From positions 1 through 25,164 of the forward strand of contig CAZICW010000019.1 of assembly GCA_964537995.1 (NCBI GenBank): a stretch of DNA of 25,164 nt, in the 5' to 3' direction. Under the pieces are notes generated by a model. That model searched no databases. It was given only the letters and a program-made list of their open reading frames with translations, and was not told the DNA's origin. Position numbers and translations under genes: made by a program. Below, in pieces: positions 1 through 10,000 of the stretch (within the stretch, counting starts at the first letter, position 1; every line of letters starts with the position of its first letter). The DNA is from JAFLUQ01 sp964537995 (GTDB lineage: Bacteria; Bacillota; Clostridia; UMGS1883).

Positions 1-41
1 GGGGCGAAACTTTTTCGGATGAAATTAAATCATTAAATTCA

Positions 42-80
42 TTGAAATAACACAAAAAAGACACAATTATATGATATACT
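42..80 (+). promoter_or_regulatory. Probable promoter of the SLH beta-helix gene (extended -10)
   Basis: An extended -10 element, TGATATACT, lies at 72-80, about 25 bases before the ribosome binding site AAAGGAGA near 99-106. A TTGAAA at 42-47 is too far upstream (27-base spacing) to be its partner, so this would be an extended -10 promoter without a good -35. The first 40 bases of the window hold nothing else I can name. Confidence 0.4.
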
Positions 81-114
81 TTACGCAAGCAAAAATCGAA
101 AGGAGACGGTTGGA

Positions 115-2199
115 ATGAGAAAATTCTTTAAAGCGGCGGGAATTGCCGTTGCCGCGCTTATGGCTGTAAACGGCTTTTCCTTTGCCTTGGCGGAGGAAAG
201 ACCGCCCGAAATTCCTCAGGAAGAGCAGGAAAAGCCGGATGGAAGACCCGAAACGGGCGAAATGACGAAGCTGCCGAACGGCGGCACGGACGGCAGGGGA
301 GAAGCTCCCGAAAAGCCGGACGGCGAACCGCGCGGAATGGGAATGCCCGAAAAAATCAGCTTCAGCGATGTCCCCGACGACTCATGGTATGCCGAGTATG
401 TCCGCTTCGCGGCTATGCGCGGAATCATGGAGGGTAAGGACGGCGCCTTCCGTCCCGACAGTGAAATAACCCGCGCGGAATATATTCGGGCGCTTTATAA
501 GGCGGCAGGCTCGCCGGAGGTTGACGCGGAGCCAAGCTTTGCCGACGTTGCCGCCGACTCGGAATACGCCCCCGCTGTCGCGTGGGCGGAGGTTAACGGC
601 ATAACCGTCGGCGACGGGGAAGGCGGTTTTCTTCCGGATGAGCCGCTGACAAGAGAAATGGCAATGGTTTTTCTCTGCCGCGCTTTTCCTCAGCTCGAAA
701 TTACGGCTGAAGAAACAGAGGAGGAATCCGTTTCCGATTTCAGCGACGGCGGCGATGTGTCCGATTGGGCGAAATCGGATATGAACGCTCTGCTTTCGAG
801 GGGAGTTATCACCGGTACGGACGAAGGCAGACTCAATCCTCGGGGATCGCTTACCAATGCCGAGGTTGCCGTTATGCTTTACCGCGTATTGGACGGCGAA
901 AATTCCGCTCACGAGGGTATGGACGGCGGCATTGACTTCGGTCACATAATGACGGGCCCCGGCCCCGTAATGATGGGCGGTGGCTTCGGCGGCTCGAATG
1001 AAATTACAAACGGCACCTCCGCGAATACCGTTGACTCCGACGGAGAATACAGCAACCTGACGTATGAATCGGCGGGCGACGACGAGAATGCCCTGCGTAT
1101 TGACGGCGCCGAGGCGGCTTTTACGGAAATTACCGTAAATAAAACAGGGGGCGCGACCTCCAATACGGAAAACGGCGACTTTTACGGTCAGAACGCGGGA
1201 CTTCTCGCGCTGAACGGCGCACAGGTCACAATAAAGGATTCCGAGTTCTATACCTCCGCGCAGAACGGTAATGCCGTGTTCAGCTACGGCGAAGGGACAT
1301 ATGTTCGGATTTCCGATTCCAAAATAACGACGACCGCCGATAATTCGGGCGGAATCCAGACTACGGGCGGCGGCGCGACTTATGCGTCTAATCTTACGGT
1401 AAATACGTCGGGCAGCTCGGCGGCGGCAATCCGCAGCGACCGCGGCGGCGGTACGGTTACGGTTGACGGAGGAACGTATACCTCTGACGGTTACAATTCA
1501 CCGGCGATTTATTCCACGGCGGATATAACGGTTTCAAATGCGGAGCTTACGGCAAATAATTCGGAAGCGCTTGTAATCGAAGGCAAAAATTCTATAACGC
1601 TCACAGACTGCGTTGTCTACGGAAACATGAGCGATACAAAGGGTACAAGCTCCGACGAAAATGTGCATAACGTGATGATTTACCAGTCAATGTCCGGCGA
1701 CGCCGATGTAGGAACCTCCGAGTTTTATATGACCGGAGGCAAGCTTGCCGGAAATAACGGCGATTTGATTTATGTCACAAACACGCACAGCATAATCGCG
1801 CTTTCCGATGTTGAGCTTGTAAATAACGATTCGGACGGACTTTTGCTCCGTGTAACCGGCAACAGCGGCACAAGAGGCTGGGGCAAAGCGGGCGCGAACG
1901 GCGCTCAGGTCGAGTTTACCGCGGACGCTCAGACGCTTGAAGGCGACATTGCGGTCGATACGGTCTCGACGCTCACCCTTTCGCTTGAAAACGGCGCCGT
2001 TCTGACTGGCGCGGTAAACATTGTCGAAAATTCCGAGGGAGGCACGGCGGTTGAGAATAACGCGGCTATAACGATTGACGAGGACAGCGTGTGGAATCTC
2101 ACGGGCGACTGCGTAATCACAAGCCTCACAAACAACGGCACGGTAAACTATAACGGCTATACGATAACTCTTGCCGACGGAAGTGTCCTCGGCGAATAA
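115..2199 (+). CDS. SLH-domain cell-surface protein with right-handed beta-helix region
   Basis: This is a 694-residue secreted protein predicted to be held on the cell wall. Residues 1-26 form a signal peptide (basic start, hydrophobic core, ALA before EE). Residues 27-80 are an acidic Pro/Glu/Gly-rich linker. Three S-layer homology domains follow at about 83-132, 142-191 and 209-259, each opening with F(S/A)D and carrying a TRAE-like motif (ITRAEY, LTREMA, LTNAEV). SLH triplets are known to bind pyruvylated secondary cell-wall polymer. A Gly/Met-rich linker (about 280-302) leads to a long stretch of short Asn/Thr/Gly-rich beta-strand repeats (about 305-690), typical of parallel beta-helix adhesins or lyase-like folds. 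I see no recognisable catalytic site, so an adhesin or structural role is as likely as an enzyme. The start has a strong ribosome binding site, and the gene has its own promoter and terminator. Domain calls are firm; the ligand is unknown. Confidence 0.85.
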   Translation: MRKFFKAAGIAVAALMAVNGFSFALAEERPPEIPQEEQEKPDGRPETGEMTKLPNGGTDGRGEAPEKPDGEPRGMGMPEKISFSDVPDDSWYAEYVRFAAMRGIMEGKDGAFRPDSEITRAEYIRALYKAAGSPEVDAEPSFADVAADSEYAPAVAWAEVNGITVGDGEGGFLPDEPLTREMAMVFLCRAFPQLEITAEETEEESVSDFSDGGDVSDWAKSDMNALLSRGVITGTDEGRLNPRGSLTNAEVAVMLYRVLDGENSAHEGMDGGIDFGHIMTGPGPVMMGGGFGGSNEITNGTSANTVDSDGEYSNLTYESAGDDENALRIDGAEAAFTEITVNKTGGATSNTENGDFYGQNAGLLALNGAQVTIKDSEFYTSAQNGNAVFSYGEGTYVRISDSKITTTADNSGGIQTTGGGATYASNLTVNTSGSSAAAIRSDRGGGTVTVDGGTYTSDGYNSPAIYSTADITVSNAELTANNSEALVIEGKNSITLTDCVVYGNMSDTKGTSSDENVHNVMIYQSMSGDADVGTSEFYMTGGKLAGNNGDLIYVTNTHSIIALSDVELVNNDSDGLLLRVTGNSGTRGWGKAGANGAQVEFTADAQTLEGDIAVDTVSTLTLSLENGAVLTGAVNIVENSEGGTAVENNAAITIDEDSVWNLTGDCVITSLTNNGTVNYNGYTITLADGSVLGE

Positions 2200-2218
2200 A
2201 AGAATAAACCGGAATTTT

Positions 2219-2248
2219 AAAAGCGGGTGCGGATTTGCGCCCGCTTTT
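2219..2248 (+). terminator. Rho-independent terminator after the SLH gene
   Basis: An inverted repeat with arms AAAAGCGGG (2219-2227) and CCCGCTTTT (2240-2248) ends in a T-run, 20 bases after the stop codon of the SLH gene. Confidence 0.8.
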
Positions 2249-2302
2249 GCATTATGCGGATTAAGAATCTCATGAAGGCTTCCGTTTTTTCCGAATATAT
2301 GC

Positions 2303-2331
2303 TTGACAAATCAAAAAATATACAGTATGAT
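2303..2331 (+). promoter_or_regulatory. Sigma-A promoter of the GH39-like glycosidase gene
   Basis: TTGACA at 2303-2308 and TATGAT at 2326-2331 are 17 bases apart. A ribosome binding site AAAGGAG follows near 2355-2361, before the ATG at 2370. This makes the large glycosidase gene an independent transcription unit. Confidence 0.85.
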
Positions 2332-2369
2332 ATATTTGGTACAGTGTTTAAATAAAAGGAGAGAAAAAT

Positions 2370-5300
2370 ATGAAAAAAACAGCTTCATTCCTGCTTGCGG
2401 TTACAATGCTGCTTTGCTGCTTCGGCTCCGCCGGAGTGATAACCGCGTCGGCCTCAACGCCTACGCTGACAGTCGATATGACGGCAAAAACGGGCGAAAT
2501 GCGCCACGGCAGCGCGGGCTTCCTTTACGGGCTGGGCAGCGACGGCACTCCGAACGCCAATATGATTACGCCCCTCAAGCCCGGTACGGCGGTGCAGAAG
2601 GCTCCCGACGGACTTCAGCATCCGACGGGTGATGTTTTGGACGTTGCCGAAACCTTTATTGAAGCGGGAGGCGAAAATGTCCAGATATATTTGCAGGATA
2701 TTTATGCGCTTTGGCCGTATGAGTATACGGGTATAGATGATTATCTTGAAAAAATCAGGGTAATGGTTCCCAAAATTAAAAAACTGCGCGAAAGCAATCC
2801 CAAATTTACGGGAAAGCTTGTATACATTCCCTTCAATGAGCCGGACGGAATCTGGTTTGGCAACGTGAACAACGACACCTCGGTTCAAGACACCTTCAAC
2901 GAATACTGGCAGAAGGCGTACACGCTTATTCGCGAGCTTGATCCCGAAGCGCTCATCGGCGGAGTGAGCTATTCCGTGTACCAAAGCAACGCAATGGAAA
3001 GCTGGATTAAATTCTGCGTTGAAAATAAATGCGAGCCGGATTATGTGACATGGCACGAGCTTCAGACGGATAAGCTCAACACATTTAAGGAGCATCTTGA
3101 CCACTACCGTTCCCTTGAGGAAAAATACGGCATGGAAAAGCGCGAAATAATAATCAACGAATACGCTCCGCAGTCTACCTGCTCCGTGCCGGGAAAGCTT
3201 GTAAATTGGATTGCTCTTTTTGAGGAAAACAAGGTTTCGGGTTGCCTTCCCTATTGGCACAACGCCGGAAATCTCAACGATATTGCCGCCGACAACAACG
3301 AACCCAACGGTGCGTGGTGGCTTTATAAGTGGTACGGCGACATGAGCGGAGAGACTCTTTCGGTAAAGACCTCGACAAGCCGCGAGGAGCTTTACGGACT
3401 GGCGTCGCTCGATGACAATAAAAAGGCGGCGGTTGTGCTTTTCGGCGGAATTGACGGCGACGGCAGGGTTGTGCTTGACGGCATTGACAAAACGGAGGCC
3501 TTCGCCGGCGCCGAGGCGGTTGACATTAAGGTTGAAGCGACCTATTGGACGGCATACCACGGCGTTTCGCCCGAACCTTCCGTGATACTCAGCGGTACAT
3601 ATGCCGTGAAAAACGGCAGCGCGGTCGTAGAGCTGGACGGTATGGAGGCATACGCCGCCTACAGAATAACCGTCACGGCGGCGACCGACGCCTCTATGCT
3701 CGGAGTGGCCTTTAAGGGCGCATGGCGCAAAACCTATGAATTTGAAAACGGCTCTCTTGTCGGAGCCGCCTATAGCAATAATTCCTCAACATCATATGCC
3801 TATTCCGGCGGCTTCAGAGTTTCCGGAATCGACAATTCTTCAAGCGGGGTTGATTTGACCGTCAATGTGCCGATAAGCGGCTATTACCGCGCCGACATGA
3901 TATACGGCAACGGCTGTGGACTTAATACGGGCAATACCGACGAGAACAATCCCGTCACGGTTACCCAAACAAGAACGATTGACGACGGCAATGCGGAAAC
4001 TCTTGTCCTTGAAAATACTCTCCGCTGGACAATGGCGGGAATGTACACCGATTATATATATCTTACCGCCGGAGAACATATAATTTCCTACCGCGGCACC
4101 GATTCTACGGCGCAAGGCGCGTCGCTCGACTGCTTGAGCCTTACCTACAGCGGAGCGGAAATTCCCGAATTTGACAGTGTGTATGAGGCGGAGCTGGGCG
4201 ATTTTAACACTCTCCTCGACAATACGGAAACCGCAGTCACAACCGAGAACAAAATCAAAGGCTACAGCGCGTCCGGTTATATAACGGGACTTGACAAAAA
4301 ATCCGTTACGGATGGCGGCGGCGTCCGCTTTACGGTTTCCGTTCCCGACAACGGACTTTATAATCTCGATTTGCGCTACAGCGCGGCGGCGGACACCGTC
4401 GCGGATATATACCTTGACAATACGGCTTTAACGCTTACAAACAAGCTGACCGAAATTTCCCTTCCCGCGGCCGAAGGCTTTGCCGACGCAAGCGTTACGG
4501 CGTTTTTGCAAAAGGGTATAAATATAATTGATATTGACTCCCGGTCCGAAATTGCCCTCGACTATCTGCGCGTAAGCGCTTCGTCGGGCGTTGACGGCGA
4601 AACCGTATGGGTTGAGGCCGAGGACGGGAAACTGTACGGGAATGCCGCGACGGCGGAAAATCTCTATTCGAGCGGCGGCTCATATGTCAAGGGCATAAAG
4701 GGCGGCACGGACGACGCCCTCGAAATAACGGTAAACGTCCCTGAAGCGGGCGAATATAAAATGGTTATATACCATTCAAACAGTGAGCTTTTCGGCGCGC
4801 ATACATATAACGCCCAGATAGTGGATCGCTACGCGAGTTACAGGGTCAACGGCGGCGAAGCCGAAAGACTGTATTTCAAGAACAGCTACAGCGATGAGAA
4901 CTGGCGTACCGTTGCCGTACCCGTGACACTCGCCGCCGGCGAAAACACTGTTACATTCTTTAACGACAATTGGCGAATCCTCACCTGCGGCACACTGAAG
5001 AGCGGAGCCTCGGAGTATTTGCCCGAAAATATAGATTATCATACTCTTATAAACTACGCGCCGAATTTTGACCGCTTCAGCTTTACTCCTACGCTTCTTT
5101 CTTCGGCGGCCGAAACGGATGAAAGGTGCAAAATAACCGTAACCGCGACGGCGGGCGGGCTTGCCTATGCCGATAAAGCCTCCGTTGCCGCGGGCGAGAG
5201 TGTAACGCTGACGCTTGAAAACGAATATGAGGATGGCAGCGTCAAGGTTACGGCAAACGGTATTGACGTAAGCGGCGACATTAAAAACGGCTCGCTCACT

Positions 5301-6998
5301 TATACCGTAACCGAAAATACGGAATTTAAGGTAATTTTTGTCGGAGCGGAAAATAATGATGAATATATTGTAAACAATTCCTTCGGCACGGGCGATTTAA
5401 CGGGATGGATTGCCGAGGGAGAGGTTTCCGTTAAGGAGACGCCCGACGGCTATGGCGCATATATTGCCGACGGAACGCTTGAACAGACCGTTCCCGCGGA
5501 AAACGGCTATTATACTCTTGAATTTGAAGCCGACGGCAATGGCAGCGTTAAGCTCGGCGCTTCGGCCGCGGTCGAGTTTAAAAGCGGCAGCGTTGTCATA
5601 AAGGCCGCTTCGGCGGACGGGAAGCTGCCAATCCTCGTGTCGTCCTCGGAGGGCTGCACGGTTGACAATTTCCGAATTGAGAATTTTACGCCTATCGACG
5701 AAAATATCCTGTATTTCGTTGACTGCGGCGACAGCGATCCGACGACCGTTTCGGACGGAGACAGCTTGGGCGTGTGCAATTCCGTGACCGAGCAGTTCTT
5801 TGCGACAGATGAAATCACGGGAAGGCAGTGGGGCATTGACGACAAATATTCGGCAAGCGCAAGCTATCCTTCGCTTCTCACGGGCGAGCTTACATGGCCT
5901 TACGAATACGATACGGAGGACGGCCGCGACAAAATTGTTTCCTTCCGCTACGCAAAGGATCAGGACGACAGGACAGGTTCCGGAGTGACCTATAAATTTG
6001 AGCTTCCCGACGGAGAATACACCTTTGAGGTCGGATTTTACCAGCCCTCCGCGTGGAGCGGCAGCAATCGCAAGGCGAGCCTTACGGTAAACGGAACGGC
6101 AATAGCTTCGGGAATAAAGCCGAGTACGGCTTCCTCGCATCCGATTATCGTAAAGGCGAGGGCGGATGTTGACGGCGGATATGCGTCGCTCAATCTCAAG
6201 CTGGACAGCGACGGCAGCGGGGGACCGATGATGAGCTATATAAAAATTGCCGCCGCCGCGGAAGCTGCAGAAGGCGAGAAAATCAATACGGCAGGCATGA
6301 AAATAACAGGCTCGGCGACTTGGAACAACAGCGGCTCGACAACGGCGGAACACGCATTTGACGGCGACATTTCAACATATTTTGACGGAGATCTGACAAG
6401 CGGAGTGACAGAGCCGTGGCTCATGATAGACCTCGGCGAAGCAAAAAAAATTGCGAAAATCGGATATATTCCCCGTATAAACGACAGCAGCACCGATTTC
6501 AGCAGCCGTATGGTCGGAGGAGAATTTCTCGGCTCAGCCGACGGGGAAACATGGACAAAGCTGTTTGTGATTGCCGAATATCCCGAGCAGAACGTTGAAA
6601 CCGCGATTGACAGCGGGCGCTTTCTGACGGAGAACACCGAATGGAGATATATAAAGTTTCAAACGCCGAATCAGTATTGCAATGTGGCGGAAATAAACCT
6701 CTATGAGGCTGCGGAGGAGGAAGAAGCCTCAACCGTGGATTTTAGGAATATTAAGCCCGACAGCTTTGAAATTATCGCCGTTAACGAGACTGTCAGATAC
6801 GAAAGCACGGTTGACGCGCTGCTGATATATGCCGACTATAACGGGGACGGCGCTCTGACGAACGCAAAAACGCAGCTTCTTCCCAAGGGGTCGGGCCGCA
6901 CGGACTTTGAAGCGGGACATGACAAGACCTTCATCTGGGCAAAGGACTCGCTTGAACCGCTTGCCGTTATAGAATCGGGGAACGCGGGTTCCCATTGA
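2370..6998 (+). CDS. Large secreted clan GH-A (GH39-like) glycoside hydrolase with multiple carbohydrate-binding modules
   Basis: A 1542-residue extracellular enzyme with a signal peptide at residues 1-29. The catalytic TIM barrel spans about 35-430. IPFNEPD places the probable acid/base at Glu157, and IINEYAP places the probable nucleophile at Glu264. The NE and NEY contexts and the spacing of about 107 residues fit retaining GH-A enzymes such as GH39. Downstream are three CBM6/35-like beta-sandwich modules starting near 455, 604 and 745, an Ig-like or bacterial-repeat segment (906-995), another sandwich (1000-1110), a malectin-like module (1115-1300) and an F5/8-type C (CBM32-like) domain (1306-1450). 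A small C-terminal domain containing DYNGDG ends the protein. No dockerin, SLH or sortase motif is seen, so it is probably released or loosely bound. The substrate cannot be read from sequence; xylosides or arabinogalactan side chains are guesses. The next gene's promoter begins inside this stop codon. Confidence 0.82.
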   Translation: MKKTASFLLAVTMLLCCFGSAGVITASASTPTLTVDMTAKTGEMRHGSAGFLYGLGSDGTPNANMITPLKPGTAVQKAPDGLQHPTGDVLDVAETFIEAGGENVQIYLQDIYALWPYEYTGIDDYLEKIRVMVPKIKKLRESNPKFTGKLVYIPFNEPDGIWFGNVNNDTSVQDTFNEYWQKAYTLIRELDPEALIGGVSYSVYQSNAMESWIKFCVENKCEPDYVTWHELQTDKLNTFKEHLDHYRSLEEKYGMEKREIIINEYAPQSTCSVPGKLVNWIALFEENKVSGCLPYWHNAGNLNDIAADNNEPNGAWWLYKWYGDMSGETLSVKTSTSREELYGLASLDDNKKAAVVLFGGIDGDGRVVLDGIDKTEAFAGAEAVDIKVEATYWTAYHGVSPEPSVILSGTYAVKNGSAVVELDGMEAYAAYRITVTAATDASMLGVAFKGAWRKTYEFENGSLVGAAYSNNSSTSYAYSGGFRVSGIDNSSSGVDLTVNVPISGYYRADMIYGNGCGLNTGNTDENNPVTVTQTRTIDDGNAETLVLENTLRWTMAGMYTDYIYLTAGEHIISYRGTDSTAQGASLDCLSLTYSGAEIPEFDSVYEAELGDFNTLLDNTETAVTTENKIKGYSASGYITGLDKKSVTDGGGVRFTVSVPDNGLYNLDLRYSAAADTVADIYLDNTALTLTNKLTEISLPAAEGFADASVTAFLQKGINIIDIDSRSEIALDYLRVSASSGVDGETVWVEAEDGKLYGNAATAENLYSSGGSYVKGIKGGTDDALEITVNVPEAGEYKMVIYHSNSELFGAHTYNAQIVDRYASYRVNGGEAERLYFKNSYSDENWRTVAVPVTLAAGENTVTFFNDNWRILTCGTLKSGASEYLPENIDYHTLINYAPNFDRFSFTPTLLSSAAETDERCKITVTATAGGLAYADKASVAAGESVTLTLENEYEDGSVKVTANGIDVSGDIKNGSLTYTVTENTEFKVIFVGAENNDEYIVNNSFGTGDLTGWIAEGEVSVKETPDGYGAYIADGTLEQTVPAENGYYTLEFEADGNGSVKLGASAAVEFKSGSVVIKAASADGKLPILVSSSEGCTVDNFRIENFTPIDENILYFVDCGDSDPTTVSDGDSLGVCNSVTEQFFATDEITGRQWGIDDKYSASASYPSLLTGELTWPYEYDTEDGRDKIVSFRYAKDQDDRTGSGVTYKFELPDGEYTFEVGFYQPSAWSGSNRKASLTVNGTAIASGIKPSTASSHPIIVKARADVDGGYASLNLKLDSDGSGGPMMSYIKIAAAAEAAEGEKINTAGMKITGSATWNNSGSTTAEHAFDGDISTYFDGDLTSGVTEPWLMIDLGEAKKIAKIGYIPRINDSSTDFSSRMVGGEFLGSADGETWTKLFVIAEYPEQNVETAIDSGRFLTENTEWRYIKFQTPNQYCNVAEINLYEAAEEEEASTVDFRNIKPDSFEIIAVNETVRYESTVDALLIYADYNGDGALTNAKTQLLPKGSGRTDFEAGHDKTFIWAKDSLEPLAVIESGNAGSH

Positions 6999-7023
6999 CA
7001 AAATATTTGGGTCATGTTACAAT
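6995..7023 (+). promoter_or_regulatory. Sigma-A promoter of the GH43-like gene, overlapping the upstream stop codon
   Basis: TTGACA (6995-7000) overlaps the TGA stop (6996-6998) of the preceding gene. TACAAT (7018-7023) follows at 17-base spacing and is preceded by TGT, making an extended -10. No terminator separates the two genes, so this gene may be transcribed both by read-through and from its own promoter. Confidence 0.85.
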
Positions 7024-7058
7024 AATTGTATAAATCAAAATAGGGAGGACAAGGGAAA

Positions 7059-10000
7059 ATGAAAAAGCTTGTGTGTTTGCTTCTTGCGGTCGCAATGCTG
7101 CTTTCGTCGTTCGGCGTATTCGCGGAAAACGATATTTCGCTGACAGTGAACGGAGAAAAGACGGAATCGGAAATCCGACCCGAAAAAATTGACGGAAAAA
7201 TATTTGTTCCGCTGCGCGCGCTCTGTGAAGAGTTCGGCTTCGGTGTTGAATGGGACGGTGAAACCGCGACGGCGACTGTGAACGCGTCGTCGTCTGTGGA
7301 AATCACCGTCGGCTCAACGAAGCTCGGAAAGGACGGGATTCCGTCCGAAATTTCGGCAAAGCCCTATATTGATAACGGAAGAATTTTTGTCCCGCTCGAC
7401 GCTCTTGCCGCTTTGGGAGCGTCGGCGGCTTGGGACGAGGAAAGCAATGAGGTTTCCGTTTCAATAGACAGGCTTGACGGAAAATACATTAAAATTGTCC
7501 ATACGGATACGGGAAAGGTATTCTCGCCCGAAAACGGTTCGCTTTACGACGGAGCGAAAATCGTGCTTGCGGACGACGAGGACAGCGATAGTCAAATATG
7601 GAAATTCACGTCGCGCGGCGGCTCCTATATGCCCGTAAACAGGAGCAGCGGACGAACCTTCGATATTTCGGCGTTCAGCACGGAAGCGGGGGCGAAGCTC
7701 GGTCAATACGGCATAAACTACGGCGATAACCAGTGCGTTATCCCGATAAAGAACGACGACGGCAGCTATTTGCTTCAGTGCAAGCATTCCGAGCTTTATC
7801 TTACGGCGCATGACGACGGCTATATAACTCAGGAGGAGCTTGTCGGCGACGAGACTCAGCGCTTCACGCTTGAAGAGGTCGAGGTTAAAGCCGCGACCGC
7901 GGATAAGGCGGAAATTGAAATCGGCGAGCATGACGCTCTCGGCGGGAAATATTACAGAATAATTCAGGAAGAAACTCTTAACGCCGTGAAAGCCGACGGC
8001 GGGGAAGGCGCGAAAATCGTCCTATCCGACGCCGGTCTTGACGCGTCCGAGGCATGGAAGCTCGTAACTCAGGGTCGGGGCAGCTATGCGCTCATAAATA
8101 AGGCAAACGGGCTTGCGCTTTCCTGTGACGGAAAGACCCTCGCCCTGTCCGCGCCCGATTACGGCGAAGCGCAGATTTTTGAAATATCCGCCGACGAAAA
8201 CAGTATTTGCCGTATAAAGCATACCGAATCGGGACTTTATCTTACGGTGAGCGGCGATATGAAGCTTTCTCTTGATGAAGCCTCCGATGAAAAAGCGCAG
8301 AGCTTCCTGCTCGACTCCGATGCCTGCTCAACGGATATGTATGCCGAGGACAAGTTCGGCGGGAAATATTATACCGTAACCGAATACTTGTCCGGCGACG
8401 CGGTTTCGGTTGAAAACGAATCCCTTGACAACAGCGCGAAAATCGTATCCGAGGAACCGAACGGCGGAGATATTCAGACATGGGCTTTTGTGGCGCAGGG
8501 CGGCGGCTGTTACGTCATCACAAATAAGGCGAGCGGACGTTCGCTCGATGTCCCCGGCGGCAGCCTTGAGGAAAAAGCATCGCTCACACAGTATGCCACA
8601 AACTACGGCGACAATCAGGTTTTCCGCCTTATCGACAACGGCGACGGCACATATATGTTCCAAAATAAAAATTCCGAGCTGTATCTCACGGTGAGAAAGG
8701 GCTATCTCGTTCAGGATGTGTTCAGCCGCGCGAAGTACCAGAGCTTCAAGCTCGAAGAAAAAGGCAAAAGCGGAGAAAAAATGATAGGCGCGGCGGCGAC
8801 GCTGTTCGCGATAAAGGGAGAAAGCGCGGCAACGAGTGCGAAGCTGCAATGGAATGACGTCAACGGCGCGACGGAATACGACATATACCGTTCCGAAAAC
8901 GGCGGGGAATACAAATTCTTGACAGCGCTTTCCGGCAACAGCGTTGACGATTACGACCTCGAAATCGGCAGCAGATACAAATATGCGGTTTACGCGCTCG
9001 GCGACGGCAGTTTGATTGACTTTGCCGAAACCGAGGCGGTGGAGCCTTACGCGCTCCCGTCGGGGCTTAAATCAAGCGGCAATTTGGAGCCATCATCTCT
9101 CGACCGTCCCAATTCTCTTTGCGTTGACGGCGTTTACTACCGCTATTCCGCGTGGGGGAGAGATGACGGCGGAAGCGGTTTCGGACGTCTTATGATGACA
9201 ACCTCGCTTGATGATATTACCTACAGCGAACCGGTTGAGGTTCTCAATTACAAGGAAATTCTTGATCACGAAACCTGCGAGGGCTACGAAAGCTGCCGCT
9301 TTGAGAGCCAGAATGTGGTTTACAATCCCAACAACAACACCTTTGTGTTTGTCGCTCACTTTGAGGCGGACGGCGGCTACGGCACGGCGAAAACCGCCTT
9401 TGCTGCGGGCGCTCCCGGGGAGCGTTTCACGTTTTACGGCGCGATAAATCCCGAAGGCGACGACACGCGCGACCTAAACGTATATGTTGACGACGATAAT
9501 TCCGCATACCTTATCGCGGCGGTACACTCCAACGCGGATTTGGCGCTGTATAAGCTGAACGAGGATTGGACAGGCGTGGAAAGAAAGCTCTGCAACGTAA
9601 ATGAGGGGCGCTGGAGAGAGCTTCCGAGTATGCTTAAGGTTGACGGAATTTACTATCTGTTCTCGTCGGGGACGGCGGGCTGGTATCCCACTCAGGGAAT
9701 GTACAACACCGCGACTTCTATTGAGGGCCCCTGGTCGCCTCTGAAAACCGTCGGCAACACAACAACCTTCTCGTCGCAGTCCGGCTCGGTCAGCCGCCTT
9801 AAGGACGGAAGCACGAACTATATTATGAGTACCTATCGCTGGATGTATTATTGGAAGGATGCGGTTTTGCGCACCACCACAAACAGAAGGTATCCCGTAA
9901 AGGTGTCAAACGGCTTTGCGTTTTATGATTTTTATGACGAGCTGCTTTATAGCTGGGACGACGATTATCTGATTCCCGTACAGAGCGGCAGACTGCTTTC

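Noticed and set aside
947..970. GC-rich near-palindrome (GGGCCCCGGCCCC) within the SLH gene
   Set aside because: It encodes a TGPGP linker between domains; the Gly-Pro codons explain the symmetry, and nothing suggests a regulatory site.
2454..3560. Long minus-strand frame (368 codons) inside the GH39-like gene
   Set aside because: It is antisense to conserved catalytic sequence (NEPD, NEYAP) and has no family match; long antisense frames are frequent here because of base composition and codon use.
5397..6353. Minus-strand frame of 318 codons in the C-terminal half of the glycosidase gene
   Set aside because: Antisense to binding modules, arginine/alanine-rich as a by-product of the other strand's codons, with no ribosome binding site of note.
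7471..8790. Repeated segments that could look like a tandem DNA repeat
   Set aside because: They are three diverged ricin-type lectin domains in one protein, not DNA repeats; base identity between them is low outside short motifs.
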